Part shown: positions 19,263-28,345 of the stretch, in pieces
Layout: every line of letters starts with the position of its first letter
Numbering within the stretch: position 1 is the first letter of the stretch
Source: Chara braunii
Taxonomy: Eukaryota; Streptophyta; Charophyceae; Charales; Characeae
Length of the DNA: 29,184 bases
NCBI GenBank assembly: GCA_003427395.1
Contig: BFEA01000089.1
Location: 1,449,879-1,479,062 of the forward strand
Reading direction: 5' to 3'
Translations under genes and position numbers: made by a program
The notes under the pieces: model-generated
Database searches by the model: none
The model's input: the letters and a program-made list of their open reading frames with translations, nothing else
Told to the model about the DNA's origin: nothing

Positions 19263-20390
19263 AGGGTACCGATGACCTAATCAAAAAAATAAAATAGCAA
19301 ACATGGGGGGGAGGCGGGAAGAAAAATAAATAAACAATAAAATTTTGAGAGAAAAGTGAAAATAAATAAATAAATAAATAATAATAATTAAAGAAATAAG
19401 TAAACAAAATGTGAAGAGAGAAATAATATATATATTTTTGGAAATTTCGACAGCATTTCCCGACCCCCCATGGGGTCAAGAATGTGCCAAGGGAAAGGAG
19501 AGACCAAGAGAAGCACACTAAGTTTCAAAATGCTGCAAATTAAAAATTTCAGAAAATAAATAAATAAAGAAATAATAAAGAAATAATAAATAAATAAATA
19601 AATAAATAAGTCGATGAGGAGGTGAAGAGAAATGAAGTGTCTGATTTTTCAAAAATTTCGGCAGCATTTCGTTACCCCCATGGGATTGAAGTGTGCTGTC
19701 AAGAAGAAAGGCTAAGTGAAATGAGAAAATTTCAGCAGCACTTCGTTACCCCCACGGGGTCAAAATGTGTGCCGAAAGCAAGATGACTAACTCCTAATCA
19801 GATTTAAGGGTGCCGCAAAAAAGATTGAATTTTCAGAATGAATAAAAAGGAAAATGAAATAAATCAGAAAATGAGAAAAGAAGGTGGGGAATGAGATAAT
19901 TCGAATTTTTGGAAAAAGGAGGAAATATAAATCAAAAGAAAGATGAAAAGAAGAAAAACAGAAAATTTCGAAGTTGGGGGAAAGGGGAATGAAAAAGTGA
20001 AGGAGAAAGGGGAGAAGTAGGTGAGAGAGAAAAATAGTGAAGAGGGAGATGGGGGAAGTGATGGGGTTGTAGTTGGGGGAGAGGAGGGTGAGAGAATGGG
20101 AGAGAAAGGGATGGGAAAGGTGGGGAGGGATCAAGAAGCAAAGAGAAAATAGGAGAAAGAAAAGAAAACGAATGAATAAAATAGAGTAAAATAGTGGGTG
20201 GTGGGAGAAAAGGTGGGGTGGGGAGAGGGGTGTGAGTGGTGAGAGTAATTAGACGGAAGTGAGTGAGGCAGAAGAGGAAGAAGTCGAGGGGGTTAGAGAA
20301 GAGTAATTAGGAGGAAGTGAGTAAGAGGAGAGAGAAAAGGTAGAGAAAGTGGGTTAGTAGGGAGAGGGAAGAGAGAGGGATGATACCTGG
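19263..20390 (-). other. Purine-rich/A-T-rich leader of the chromovirus
   Basis: There is no gene. The plus strand is A-rich, with AAATAAATAAATA arrays (about 19364-19382 and 19558-19610), and then G/A-rich from 19860 to 20390. Three copies of a 47-bp motif are listed separately. Apparent Phe/Leu/Ser-rich frames on the minus strand are compositional. Confidence 0.6.
19442..19774 (-). repeat. Three dispersed copies of a 47-48 bp motif in the leader
   Basis: Copies at about 19442-19488, 19653-19699 and 19727-19774 share AAATTTC.(G/A)CAGCA, TTCG(T)TACCCCCA(T/C)GGG and a TGTGC(C/T)G-like end. They lie between the primer-binding site and gag on the element's strand and carry a CCCCATGGGG-like palindrome. 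Confidence 0.8.
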
Positions 20391-20654
20391 CCCTTGGTGT
20401 CTCCAAGGGCACAAGGTATACCAGGACCAGGAGGGTCTTGGCCTTCACTGCAGCAAGCCAACTGGAGGAGAGAGGGGGCTAAGATCTTGATCAGCCCCTA
20501 GCAGCAGCACGGCAGATCCAGGGTGTGCTGTGTGAGCAGACCCTCACCCCTGTAGAGCAGCCCGTAATCAGGTGGTCTTCACGGTCCACAGCGGCTTGGC
20601 ATGTGGCACTGCAGATGCCCACGGCCACAGGCAGCAGCAGCCATGGTGTCGACA

Positions 20655-20685
<31 letters not shown>

Positions 20686-20691
20686 ATAGCT
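20655..20691 (+). repeat. Poly(G) run, 37 nt
   Basis: Thirty-seven consecutive G on the plus strand (C on the element's sense strand), much rarer than poly(A) runs. It could form quadruplex structure and is prone to sequencing length error. Confidence 0.85.
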
Positions 20692-20744
20692 GGCACGACA
20701 TGTCTTCAACACCAGCGTGCCGCCTTACTAAACCATATGTACAC

Positions 20745-20822
20745 TGTGGCCAGTGTGTTATGGAGGTGGCTACACACGCGCATAACCAGCAGCTGGCCAG
20801 GTTCAAACCCTGGCAGCAACAT
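20745..20822 (+). mobile_element. tRNA-like segment with Pol III A/B-box candidates (SINE-like)
   Basis: TGGCCAGTGTG (from 20747) resembles an A box, and GGTTCAAACCC (20800-20810) is a near-consensus B box. The B box sits in a perfect T-arm: stem CCAGG (20797-20801), loop TTCAAAC, stem CCTGG (20809-20813). The expected acceptor stem partner of CAGCAAC is not visible, so this is not an intact tRNA gene. It may be a tRNA-derived SINE head nested in the chromovirus leader. Confidence 0.45.
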
Positions 20823-20829
20823 GCATCTC

Positions 20830-21065
20830 AGATCTTGATAAATAAATCCGGGAGGAGAGCGGAGCAGGGCGGGGCAGCGTGGGCACGTGGCGTGTGAATC
20901 GGCCTTGGCCTTCGCGCACGCATCGTGACGGCAGCTCCTTTTTCGCCACGATGTTGCTGTTTTTTTTTGCTGCAAACGGCCAAAAAACAGTAAAAAAACC
21001 CACTGTCAGGTTTTGGCCATTTTCCCTGCTGTGCGGTGTGGTGGGTGGGAGTGGGGAACGTTCCT
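20830..21065 (-). other. Chromovirus leader next to the primer-binding site
   Basis: No gene is seen. A G/C-rich part (20850-20930) is followed by T- and A-run-containing sequence (20938-21000). Confidence 0.5.
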
Positions 21066-21077
21066 GCTCCGATACCA
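21066..21077 (-). other. Primer-binding site, one mismatch to initiator tRNA-Met
   Basis: On the minus strand, one base inside the LTR end, the sequence is TGGTATCGGAGC. The plant initiator tRNA-Met site is TGGTATCAGAGC, so 11 of 12 bases match. Reverse transcription of the element would start here. Confidence 0.85.
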
Positions 21078-21078
21078 G

Positions 21079-21387
21079 TGTGGCGGACCCACCAGGTGTG
21101 GTGCTCCGTCTGGGACAGAGATGGAGGTGGAGGATGAAGGGGGAGCGAGATGGCACAGCGCAGCTCCTACGCTAGACTCCGACGCACGTACTCCAAGATG
21201 TGTGAATGTAGAATGATCTCAAAAACAGACAACAGCTGGGGTATACCCCAGCGGACTGACTGGACTGGACTGGACTGGCTGGAACCGACAGAGGTACCGG
21301 CCTGGACTGGACTACCCCGAATACAACACAGGCCTGTGAGAACAGGCCAAGGGGCTGGTCTCACAGGGCAACCAGAGGTCCGCTACA
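21079..21387 (-). repeat. 5' LTR of the minus-strand chromovirus
   Basis: 309 bp, TGTAGCGGACC at 21387 to GGTCCGCCACA at 21079 on the minus strand. It aligns along its whole length with the LTR at 11886-12192; differences are about 11 substitutions and two single-base insertions. It would carry the promoter, although no clear TATA box was picked out. Confidence 0.93.
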
Positions 21388-21392
21388 ATCTG
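21388..21392. other. Target-site duplication (ATCTG), right copy
   Basis: Identical to 11881-11885 and directly abutting the LTR end. Confidence 0.9.
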
Positions 21393-21718
21393 GCAGATCT
21401 GCTAACTCTTTGTACCCACACGACACTCCCCTTGCCCCCACTCTGTCGTTGAGAGGCGAGGCCCAGTGACAGAGTCGATCTAATCATTGCGGGCCAACCT
21501 GCGCTGATAACACTGAAGCCGTCGTGCTGAAGCAACACACCCTCTCGCACACTGAAGCAAAGCCAAGTTCATAAAGAAACTCACACACCAAGGTACCTTA
21601 CAACATGAGATAAGCTCTCCCCACACCACACCTAAGAGTGTCCAATTTAAGATTCTGAACGTCGTTGTACACTCCTGAGAGACATGAAAACATAATGTAA
21701 TGCACATCGCCAAATACA
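21393..21718. other. Unassigned host flank
   Basis: Sequence to the right of the chromovirus insertion. I see no gene; CATAAAGAAACTCAC at about 21570-21584 also occurs at about 11655, on the other side of the element. Confidence 0.4.
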
Positions 21719-22106
21719 GTATGCTAGACTTCAAGCATCTCCCCTTAGTCCTTTCAGGCCATACGGCCAAATCAACTTACGGACCAATGACTTAACACGC
21801 AATGTTTGCTCAACATGGCACTTTTCCGTCATCTACGGCCATAACTACGACCAAAAATATTTCACTCAGTAATGCATATGGCCATGAGTCTCCATAACGA
21901 AGGCATAAATACAGTATGCTAGACTTTGGGCATCTCCCCTTAGTCCTTTCAGGGCATACGGTCAAATCAACTTACGGACCAATGACCTAACACGCAATGT
22001 TTGCTCAACATGGCACTTTTCCTTGATCTACGGCCATGACTAGGACCAAAAATATTTCACTCAGTAATGCGTATGGCCATGCGTGTCCATAACGAAGGCG
22101 TAAATT
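21719..22106 (+). repeat. 194-bp repeat, two tandem copies
   Basis: Copies at 21719-21912 and 21913-22106 both run from AGTATGCTAGACTT through CATCTCCCCTTAGTCCTTTC, CTTACGGACCAATGAC, CACGCAATGTTTGCTCAACA and TATTTCACTCAGTAATGC to CATAACGAAGGC. They differ at scattered positions (roughly 15-20). A fragment occurs inverted at about 8505. It resembles a satellite or dispersed repeat unit; no coding is evident. Confidence 0.93.
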
Positions 22107-23171
22107 CAGAAGCTCCAACCATAGAGATGGCACAACACATGCAGTTGTGCGTAACCTGTCGAAAAACAGAAGGTCGCCCCCTCGCATGCAGATCTGGTTA
22201 GACAGACAAATTGAGACAATCTCTAGTGTAGTTTCAGACTGCATAATCTGGCACTAATATATCAAACACAGCGGCTGCTGCAACTGAGCATGCCCCCACC
22301 GCAGGCATAGCCCTCTCGAATACTATCAGCAGTTGGCTGGCTAGACCAAAGCTGACCCTAGGCCAGCTCCCAAGACTGCATTAAGTCTCACCGGTTGCAT
22401 AGGACCATCTCACTGATTGGCCAAGCTCGCCCCAATCGCATACCTCAACTGGTGAGCAGCCTACCTTGGAGATAGCATCGCGGACAACAACAGGTGTCAC
22501 TACCATCACACTGTGACACTGAAGGCATAAGGTCTCAATGGGTTCAAGCAGACCACCTCGTGGCTCCCACTGATGTCTTCCCTAGAGTGTGCGAGTTCCA
22601 AACCAGTGGCAGCCTCCTCTCCACAAGCTTCCGCACAGTGCACACGTACAGACACCAAACATTACCCCTCTTTCTAGCTTTGTTGTGAGGCCTTATGAAG
22701 GAGGTGACCAGGCCCTGCATCGGCTGATGATCCAAAGCTATGGGGCATTAGTCCCTAGCAGTGCCTAGGACTAGCCCGCAACGTCGCGAGTCTTCTTGGA
22801 CCTTGCCTGATAGCATGCTCCACTAGCTCATGTTGCCCACCGTCTTCGCTGGCATGCCGGTTGCTCATACACCCGGCTGCCACGGAGAAGACCGTGTGTA
22901 TTTATACATTGTAAGACATGACTAGACGCACCTGAGGCTGGGTTGTGTTCTTCTGCCAATCTGCCTCAAAGGCTAGCAGCCTTGGCATTGGCCCTTCCCT
23001 CAACCGTGGTGCTACTCGAGCCGTCAGATCACACGATCAGACAGCCTGTGTTCTACTCCAGAACCTTGCAAAGTGCCTCACTCAGAAACGTGTTTCTTGG
23101 CCCTCCTCCCCTCACTTCAGTACTCCTTCCACAAAGTGGTGTTGGTTTAGTAGAGCATCAGTTTTTCTGTC
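22107..23171. other. Unassigned spacer of about 1 kb
   Basis: No gene, repeat or splice-site pattern convinced me. Short open frames are present but none shows a recognisable domain. Confidence 0.4.
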
Positions 23172-24458
23172 TGTAATGACCCGCCATAACACGGACTGAG
23201 AACACTGCTGATTTATGAAGTTCAGCCGATGGAATGGATGCCTTGCTGAAATTCCCGCATTCTGCTGAGTTTTCGAAGTCTGTGAGTGTGTAGGGCCGAT
23301 ACTTACCAATGGTCGTGGCATTGAGGGTTGCAGCAGGGGAAAACAGTCAAGTGGCGGAGCCAGAGGGCCGCGGCACTTAGAGCAGCGGAAAAACACTCTC
23401 AAGTAGCAGGTAGGCCGATACCACACCCAGTACCAGGAGATGTGCCGGGTACTCAACGCCGAGCAGAAGAAGACAAAGTTGGCATTTTTAGAGGCCCAGT
23501 AGCGATAGGCTAGGTCTAGGCCGGTAGCAGTCCATCCAGTCTGAGTCTAGAGCCTGTACGGGCAATATCAGGGTCTGCAATGATGTTTCCCTCCGAAAGG
23601 GAGGAGGTACCGGTTGCTTGGGAGGCCGAGCGGCCTGGAAGTCACCGCCCAGTAGGCAAGTAGGCTGGTATATCAAGAGGCTGAGGGAAGAGCCCAGCCT
23701 CATTCTTCAGTGTGCAAGTTTGGCGACACGCTGCTGGAGCGCTGGCTAGAGTAGCGCTGGGTACTACAGCGCTACTGGGAGGAAGAAGCCGGGAGCTTCC
23801 ACCTTGGCTATGGAGGAGCTCTACGGTAGGAGGAGGAGGGAGAAGGGGACTAAGGAGGAGAGTGGCGAGGTACCTACCTAGCTATGCTGGACACCATCTT
23901 CATCACCTTGTTAGGCACTGCATCTGAAAGGCCCCAGTTGGGGTAGTGCCGTACCAAGGAAGCTCGAGGCAGAGACAGGCATGATGCGGCCTAATGAGCA
24001 GCGACATAGCTGCTTTGCGTTGTCCTTTGCACAGGAAGGCAGTGACATAGCTGCTTTGGGTTGTCCTTTGGACAGGAGGGTTGAGCCCTCAGCAGTTCGC
24101 CATAGCCTCGGCCTGCAATGAAGAGGAAGGAGAAGGGTGGCCATGGCTATGGTGGACCTCATGTTGTGCCTGCAGTAGAAGTGGGATTCGGACATTGATT
24201 CTGGTTCAGCCATTCAACATTATTATTGTTATTTCTTGTTTGAATAAGGGAGGAGGAGATAAGGAGGAGGAGATTGGTTAGCGAAGAAGAAGAGTATTAT
24301 CTTTGGTCTATGCTGGAGTACATCTTCCTCTTCTTTCTTACTTCTTCTTCTTCTTCTTTCCCTCTCTCTCCTCTCAAGTTCATTCATTTCTTTTTGCAAT
24401 TGGACGACATTGTACTTTCTGATGAATGTATACTTCAAAATTGGCCAGGATCGTAACA
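23172..24458 (+). repeat. 5' LTR (1287 bp) of the plus-strand chromovirus
   Basis: It starts TGTAATGACC and ends GATCGTAACA, giving TG...CA ends and a short TGT.A/T.ACA inverted repeat, and is followed at once by a tRNA-Met primer-binding site. Its first about 500 bp match the LTR at 28346-28935 and its first 94 bp match the inverted tip at 1-94. It contains a 41-bp tandem duplication (23998-24079) and a GA-rich then CTT/TCT-rich stretch at about 24247-24375. Confidence 0.9.
23998..24079 (+). repeat. 41-bp tandem duplication within the LTR
   Basis: 23998-24038 and 24039-24079 both read GCAG.GACATAGCTGCTTTG then GTTGTCCTTTG.ACAGGA. LTR tandem repeats of this size are often in the U3 enhancer region in other retroelements; that role here is inference. 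Confidence 0.9.
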
Positions 24459-24459
24459 T

Positions 24460-24471
24460 TGGTATCAGAGC
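24460..24471 (+). other. Primer-binding site for initiator tRNA-Met
   Basis: TGGTATCAGAGC is an exact complement to the 3' end of plant initiator tRNA-Met, one base after the LTR end. It fixes the LTR boundary and the plus orientation of the element. Confidence 0.93.
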
Positions 24472-25005
24472 GGATTCTACTTGCCGGCAAGAGTTGACTT
24501 TGCCGCCATAACCCTAACCTAAGTGGTAAGGGCTAATCACTTAGGGTTAGGGCTGTCAGTTAGGGTTAAGTGGGGCAGCGTGGTGAAGGGAAGCTGCTCC
24601 CACCTGGCAGGGCCGTGTAGGGTCGACATTAGACCCGGCCAAGTAGCTTGAGTACATGTTTGTGGTGGCGAGACACAAGGTGGGACTTCGTGATGCAATT
24701 TGAGAGAGGCGACAGTGAAGGGCACCTACAACTGGAATCTGGACTTCAAGGAAGACGAGGAGTGACTTCAGGGCTCCCCTCAAGTGAGGCGAGCTTGAGG
24801 GTGGCAGCCATATCTGCACCTACGGACTGGAAGTTGCTACTTTGATCTTTCACATCGACGGGGAATCCGACGTTGTACTTTGGGGTAGATTTTGACCCTC
24901 CTAGATGATAGGACACTAGTGTAGAGGATGTTATTGGGTCAGGAGGAGTATGTGAAAGGGGGGTGAGTTTCTTTTCATCTCAAGAACCCGGCCACTCAGG
25001 TAAGT
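24472..25005 (+). other. Deletion-scarred leader: gag, protease and RT missing
   Basis: Only about 530 bp separate the primer-binding site from RNase H, where an intact element has gag, protease and RT (several kb). No gag or RT motif is visible here. CCCTAA/TTAGGG-like words occur at about 24509-24570. The deletion junction probably lies near 24985-25005, just before the RNase H sequence begins. Confidence 0.7.
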
Positions 25006-26945
25006 GCAAGCTTGTATGGGATTGGTGCAGTGCTGCAGCAAGATGATGGGGACAGCTTACGTCCGCTTGAGTATTACAGCAAACGCATGCCCAGTCACAA
25101 GGTAGCTGCCTCCACTTACATGCGATAACTCTATGCCTTGAGAGAGGCACTAGATCATTGGAAACACTACGTCTTGGGTTGCCACTTCACAGTGTTCTCA
25201 GACCATGAGACTTTGAAATGGATCCAGACACAGAATAATCCATCAACTACATTGACCCGCTGGCTGCATGAGATTACTGTGTATGATTTTGAACTTAAGC
25301 ACGAGAAAGATTGTTACAATCGCGTTGCGGATGCTTTGTCTCGCCATCCTGAGTACATGAATTGCCTTGTGGGTTCCTACGATCTCCGTAAGAATTTGAA
25401 GGAAGAACTCATCGAGCATACTGCCAAGGACCCGGAACTCAATCCGATCCTTGAGCAGATCCAGGCTGACCCTAGCAGCCAGCCTCATTTCCACGAGTGT
25501 AAAGGTTTACTTTTCCGGCGTTACGGGAAATACGGCCGACTGTGTATACCCAACCATGAGCCTATACGTACTCACTTCTTGGATTTGGCTCATGGCCGGA
25601 GTGGACACTTCGGTTTTGAAAAGACATACGGAAGTCTATTGCAAACGTTTGTATGGCCTGGGATGAAAGAAATGGCACGAAAGTTTGTGGCTGAGTGTGA
25701 AGTTTATCAACGCATCAAACCGTCTCGGCAAAAGCCCTATGGGCCGCTGCATCCTCTTCCTATTTCTGATGGCCCGGGTGAGTCTCTTTCCATCGACTTC
25801 ACGGACATGGGAAAGAAGAGCAGGAACAAATATTCACAAGTAATGGTGATCGTTGACCGTTTTTCAAAGTTTCTGAATTTGGTCTCATTACCACCTCACG
25901 CTCCAACTGACATTGTGATCAAGGAGTTTCACAAAAGGTACATTCTGCAGTGCGGGCCCCCGAGAACTCTTTTGAGTGACCGGGACACTAGGTTCATAAG
26001 TGCAGATTGAAAGGACTTCACCTCCCAGATCTATGACATCAAACTCAAGATGACGTCTGACCGGCATCCCGAAGCCAATAGACTGGCCGAGGAGATTAAC
26101 CAGACAGTGATCCAACTTCTTCGAGCTCTAACTGTGTCTGATCAGAACTCTTGGGATGACGATGCCGATTGTGCAAGGATTGTACAACAACTCCATACAC
26201 TTCTCCACCGAGATGACACATAATCGGTTGCACCTCGGGTGGCAAATTCGCAATCCCCTATCCTATCTGTTTCCTGACCAGCCACCTGACCTAACATTCA
26301 GCCAGCCAGGCTACAGTGCTAAGTTTGATCGCTTGCTCAAAGTTGTTGTCGCAGCTATGGAGGCGGTGTAGTGCCATGATTAAACATGTTAACAAAAAGA
26401 GCCAGCCTGAACCTTTCACAGTGGGAAGTTATGTTTGGGTCAAAATGTCTGAGTTTTTTGAAAAAGGTGTATCACGGAAGCTTCTTCCTCAGTATTACGG
26501 TCCGTGGAAGGTGCTGAACCAAGTAGGGGATGATTCATTTGGTCCTTCTTACACGATCGGCGTGCCTCCTCATCCGCGCACGTACCCAATCTTTCATGTG
26601 TCGAAGTTGTTTCCGTATGAACCACCCAAAACTTTCCGATATCGAGAATCAATGATTCCCCATGCAATCAAAGACTGTCACGAGATTGATAGAATCGTCG
26701 AGCACGATGGAAAAGGGTGAAACAAACAATACAAAGTCCATTTTCTATATAATCCATTGAATGACTTTTACTGGATTGCTAAGAAAGACTTGTTGCAGAG
26801 TGCCCCGCGAGTTGTCAACGCATATGAACGACTGATTAGCTCCGAACAACAACCTAAAATTACTGCTACCCTCACTCCTACAGAACATACCCGATCTCTC
26901 TTTGCCATTTACGCTTATGATGCATTATGCAGGGACTCTGATTGA
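25006..26945 (+). pseudogene. RNase H-integrase-chromodomain pol remnant of the second chromovirus
   Basis: C-terminal part of a Ty3/gypsy polyprotein in three frames. RNase H begins ASLYGIGAVLQQDDGDS, then STYMR, stop (TAA 25126-25128), LYALREALDHWKHYVLG, FSDHETLKWIQ and RVADALSRHPE. The integrase zinc finger is HGRSGHFGFEKT ... CEVYQRIKPS, with Tyr (codon 25705-25707) replacing the last Cys. The core has SIDFTDMGKKS, LLSDRDTRFIS and HPEANRLAEEINQ. A TGA at 26008-26010 sits where Trp is usual. Frame changes fall near 26160 and 26370. A basic C-terminal domain (VGSYVWVKMSEF, YYGPWKVLNQVG, FHVSKLFPYEPP) leads to a chromodomain (DRIVEHDGKG, TGA 26718-26720, NKQYKVHFLY, DFYWIAKKDLLQ), ending at 26945. 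Confidence 0.93.
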
Positions 26946-27204
26946 GCTACTCGCTCGAAGGGACCTCGCTCTTTTTGCATGCTGAGCCTGCACACGGGCC
27001 CCATTTGAGGGGCCCGACGGTTGTTGAGGGGCCCCCAGGCCGCGTACTGTCCAGCACGCGCCCTGAAGGCCCACGGCGGCCCTCCAGGCCTTAGGCAGCA
27101 CGTAGGTAGGTAGGTTTTCGATTACTTACCCTCTTTTGCTGTGTGTGTGTGTTGTCTTATTTTTGTCTGTTCAGGTGCCGTTTCGGACTTGCAGCCCCAA
27201 GGCC

Positions 27205-27363
27205 GGACCTTGGGACCAGGTACACCAGAGGCAGGCCCGAAACGAGGCCAGACGCATTTTGGCGCCAAACCGGCGTCCTTTCGGTCCTGCAGGACCCAAG
27301 ATAGCACCTTGGGCCAGGTGCACCGGTAGACGGCCGTTTTTAGGCCAGGCGCATTTCTGCGCC
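27205..27363 (+). repeat. Imperfect duplication of a GC-rich 60-bp module
   Basis: About 27205-27266 and 27303-27363 share, in order, ACCTTGGG.CCAGGT.CACC, GGCC, AGGCCAG.CGCATTT and GCGCC. A third partial echo (CCGTTTTAGGCCACAC) lies near 27419. Confidence 0.6.
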
Positions 27364-27738
27364 ACGCTGCAGCAGCAGCGGGGTCTGGACGTCCGGTAGG
27401 GACCCAGACCACCTGGGCCGTTTTAGGCCACACAGTACCAGGTAGGCCCAGCGGCCCAGCACTACATATAGCTGGGCAGCAGCTGGGCAACGGACAGTTC
27501 GGGTCGCTCACTTCTGAGCGACATGCTGCTGGTGGAAGGCTGCGCCATGCTGCGCTGCGTAGCGGAGTAGGGAGTAGAGGCTAGGCGAGATAGAGAGTGG
27601 CGGAGGCCATACCTGCAAGCGGCGAGCTTACCTGGCGCCATAGCTGGGCTCCACGCGGTACCTGCACACGACAAGGACACAGTCAGTACGGTGACAGCTA
27701 CCTGCAGGTGAGATAACGAGGAGGGATTCCTTCTCTCC

Positions 27739-27740
<2 letters not shown>

Positions 27741-27790
<50 letters not shown>

Positions 27791-27800
27791 TCTCTCTCTC
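27741..27800 (+). repeat. (CT)n microsatellite
   Basis: About 60 bp of CT with one CCC interruption near 27787, followed by CTCC and CTT-rich sequence. Confidence 0.95.
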
Positions 27801-28332
27801 CCTCCTCCTTCTCCCTCCTTCCTCCTTCGTATCTTCTTCTTCTTCATTCACGAGAGTGTGAGGGGTTATCAGTAGGGATTCAGGTAGGGGTTGTAACGGG
27901 CACATTGCCCAGGATCTGATTCGACATTTCTGAGACAGACATTGTTTGGACATTCGGCAAGANACTATTTGGACTTCGTCATTGCGATCTTGGNCTACTC
28001 TCTCGCCTCCTCCCTCTTTCGTCTGTCCCTCCCCCATCTCTCATCCGTGGTTTCTCCCCATGTGTGTACGAAGGAGGGACCTTCCTTCCATGATTGCGGT
28101 CCCTCCTCTCTCGCCCATGTGTGATGTGTGATGGATGTCAGGTCAGTCCCGATCAGATCAGATCTTCTCTTTCAAGTCTTCCGTTGTGCCATTCCGTGCC
28201 ATCTTGTATGTATCGGGATGTACATTGCTTGTTAATGCTGCGCTGATCTCGCATTGTCCATTTCAGTCCTTTTCATCACATCGTGGATCCTTGGTATACT
28301 GCGCATTGCTCCCCTGAGCATGCGTCACTCTT

Positions 28333-28342
28333 GAGGGGGGGG
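28333..28342 (+). other. Polypurine tract of the second chromovirus
   Basis: GAGGGGGGGG lies three bases before the LTR start at 28346, the standard position of the plus-strand primer. Confidence 0.85.
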
Positions 28343-28345
28343 TAG

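Larger units (their letters stand above)
11886..21387 (-). mobile_element. Full-length Ty3/gypsy chromovirus, minus strand, coding-dead
   Basis: A 9.5 kb LTR retrotransposon with both LTRs (11886-12192 and 21079-21387), matching 5-bp target duplications, a primer-binding site inside the 5' LTR (21066-21077), and the order gag, protease, RT, RNase H, integrase, chromodomain on the minus strand. This order and the terminal chromodomain identify a Ty3/gypsy chromovirus. Comparing the LTRs by eye gives about 11 substitutions and two 1-bp indels in about 307 bp. Several in-frame stops, frame changes and an integrase deletion make it non-autonomous. No clear polypurine tract is visible next to the 3' LTR. 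The length exceeds a typical compact gypsy element, partly because of a 2 kb leader and a 1.1 kb 3' untranslated region. Confidence 0.95.
26946..28332 (+). other. 1.4 kb between pol and polypurine tract, probably partly inserted DNA
   Basis: It is GC-rich to about 27480, with GGCCC-type words. It holds a 60-bp duplicated module (27205-27363), a possible TATA-like CTACATATAGC at about 27462, a CT array (27741-27800), and two ambiguous bases (27963 and 27994). No coding sequence is convincing. Chromovirus pol commonly ends close to the 3' LTR, so a nested insertion is possible, but its edges were not found. Confidence 0.4.

Noticed and set aside
19787-20141. Phe/Leu/Pro/Ser-rich frames on the minus strand resembling membrane proteins
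   Set aside because: Purine-rich plus-strand DNA gives such frames by composition; the region lies in the leader of the chromovirus.
27105-27175. Intron-like GTAGGTAGG ... TTTTTGTCTGTTCAG
   Set aside because: There is a plausible acceptor, but no convincing coding sequence on either side.
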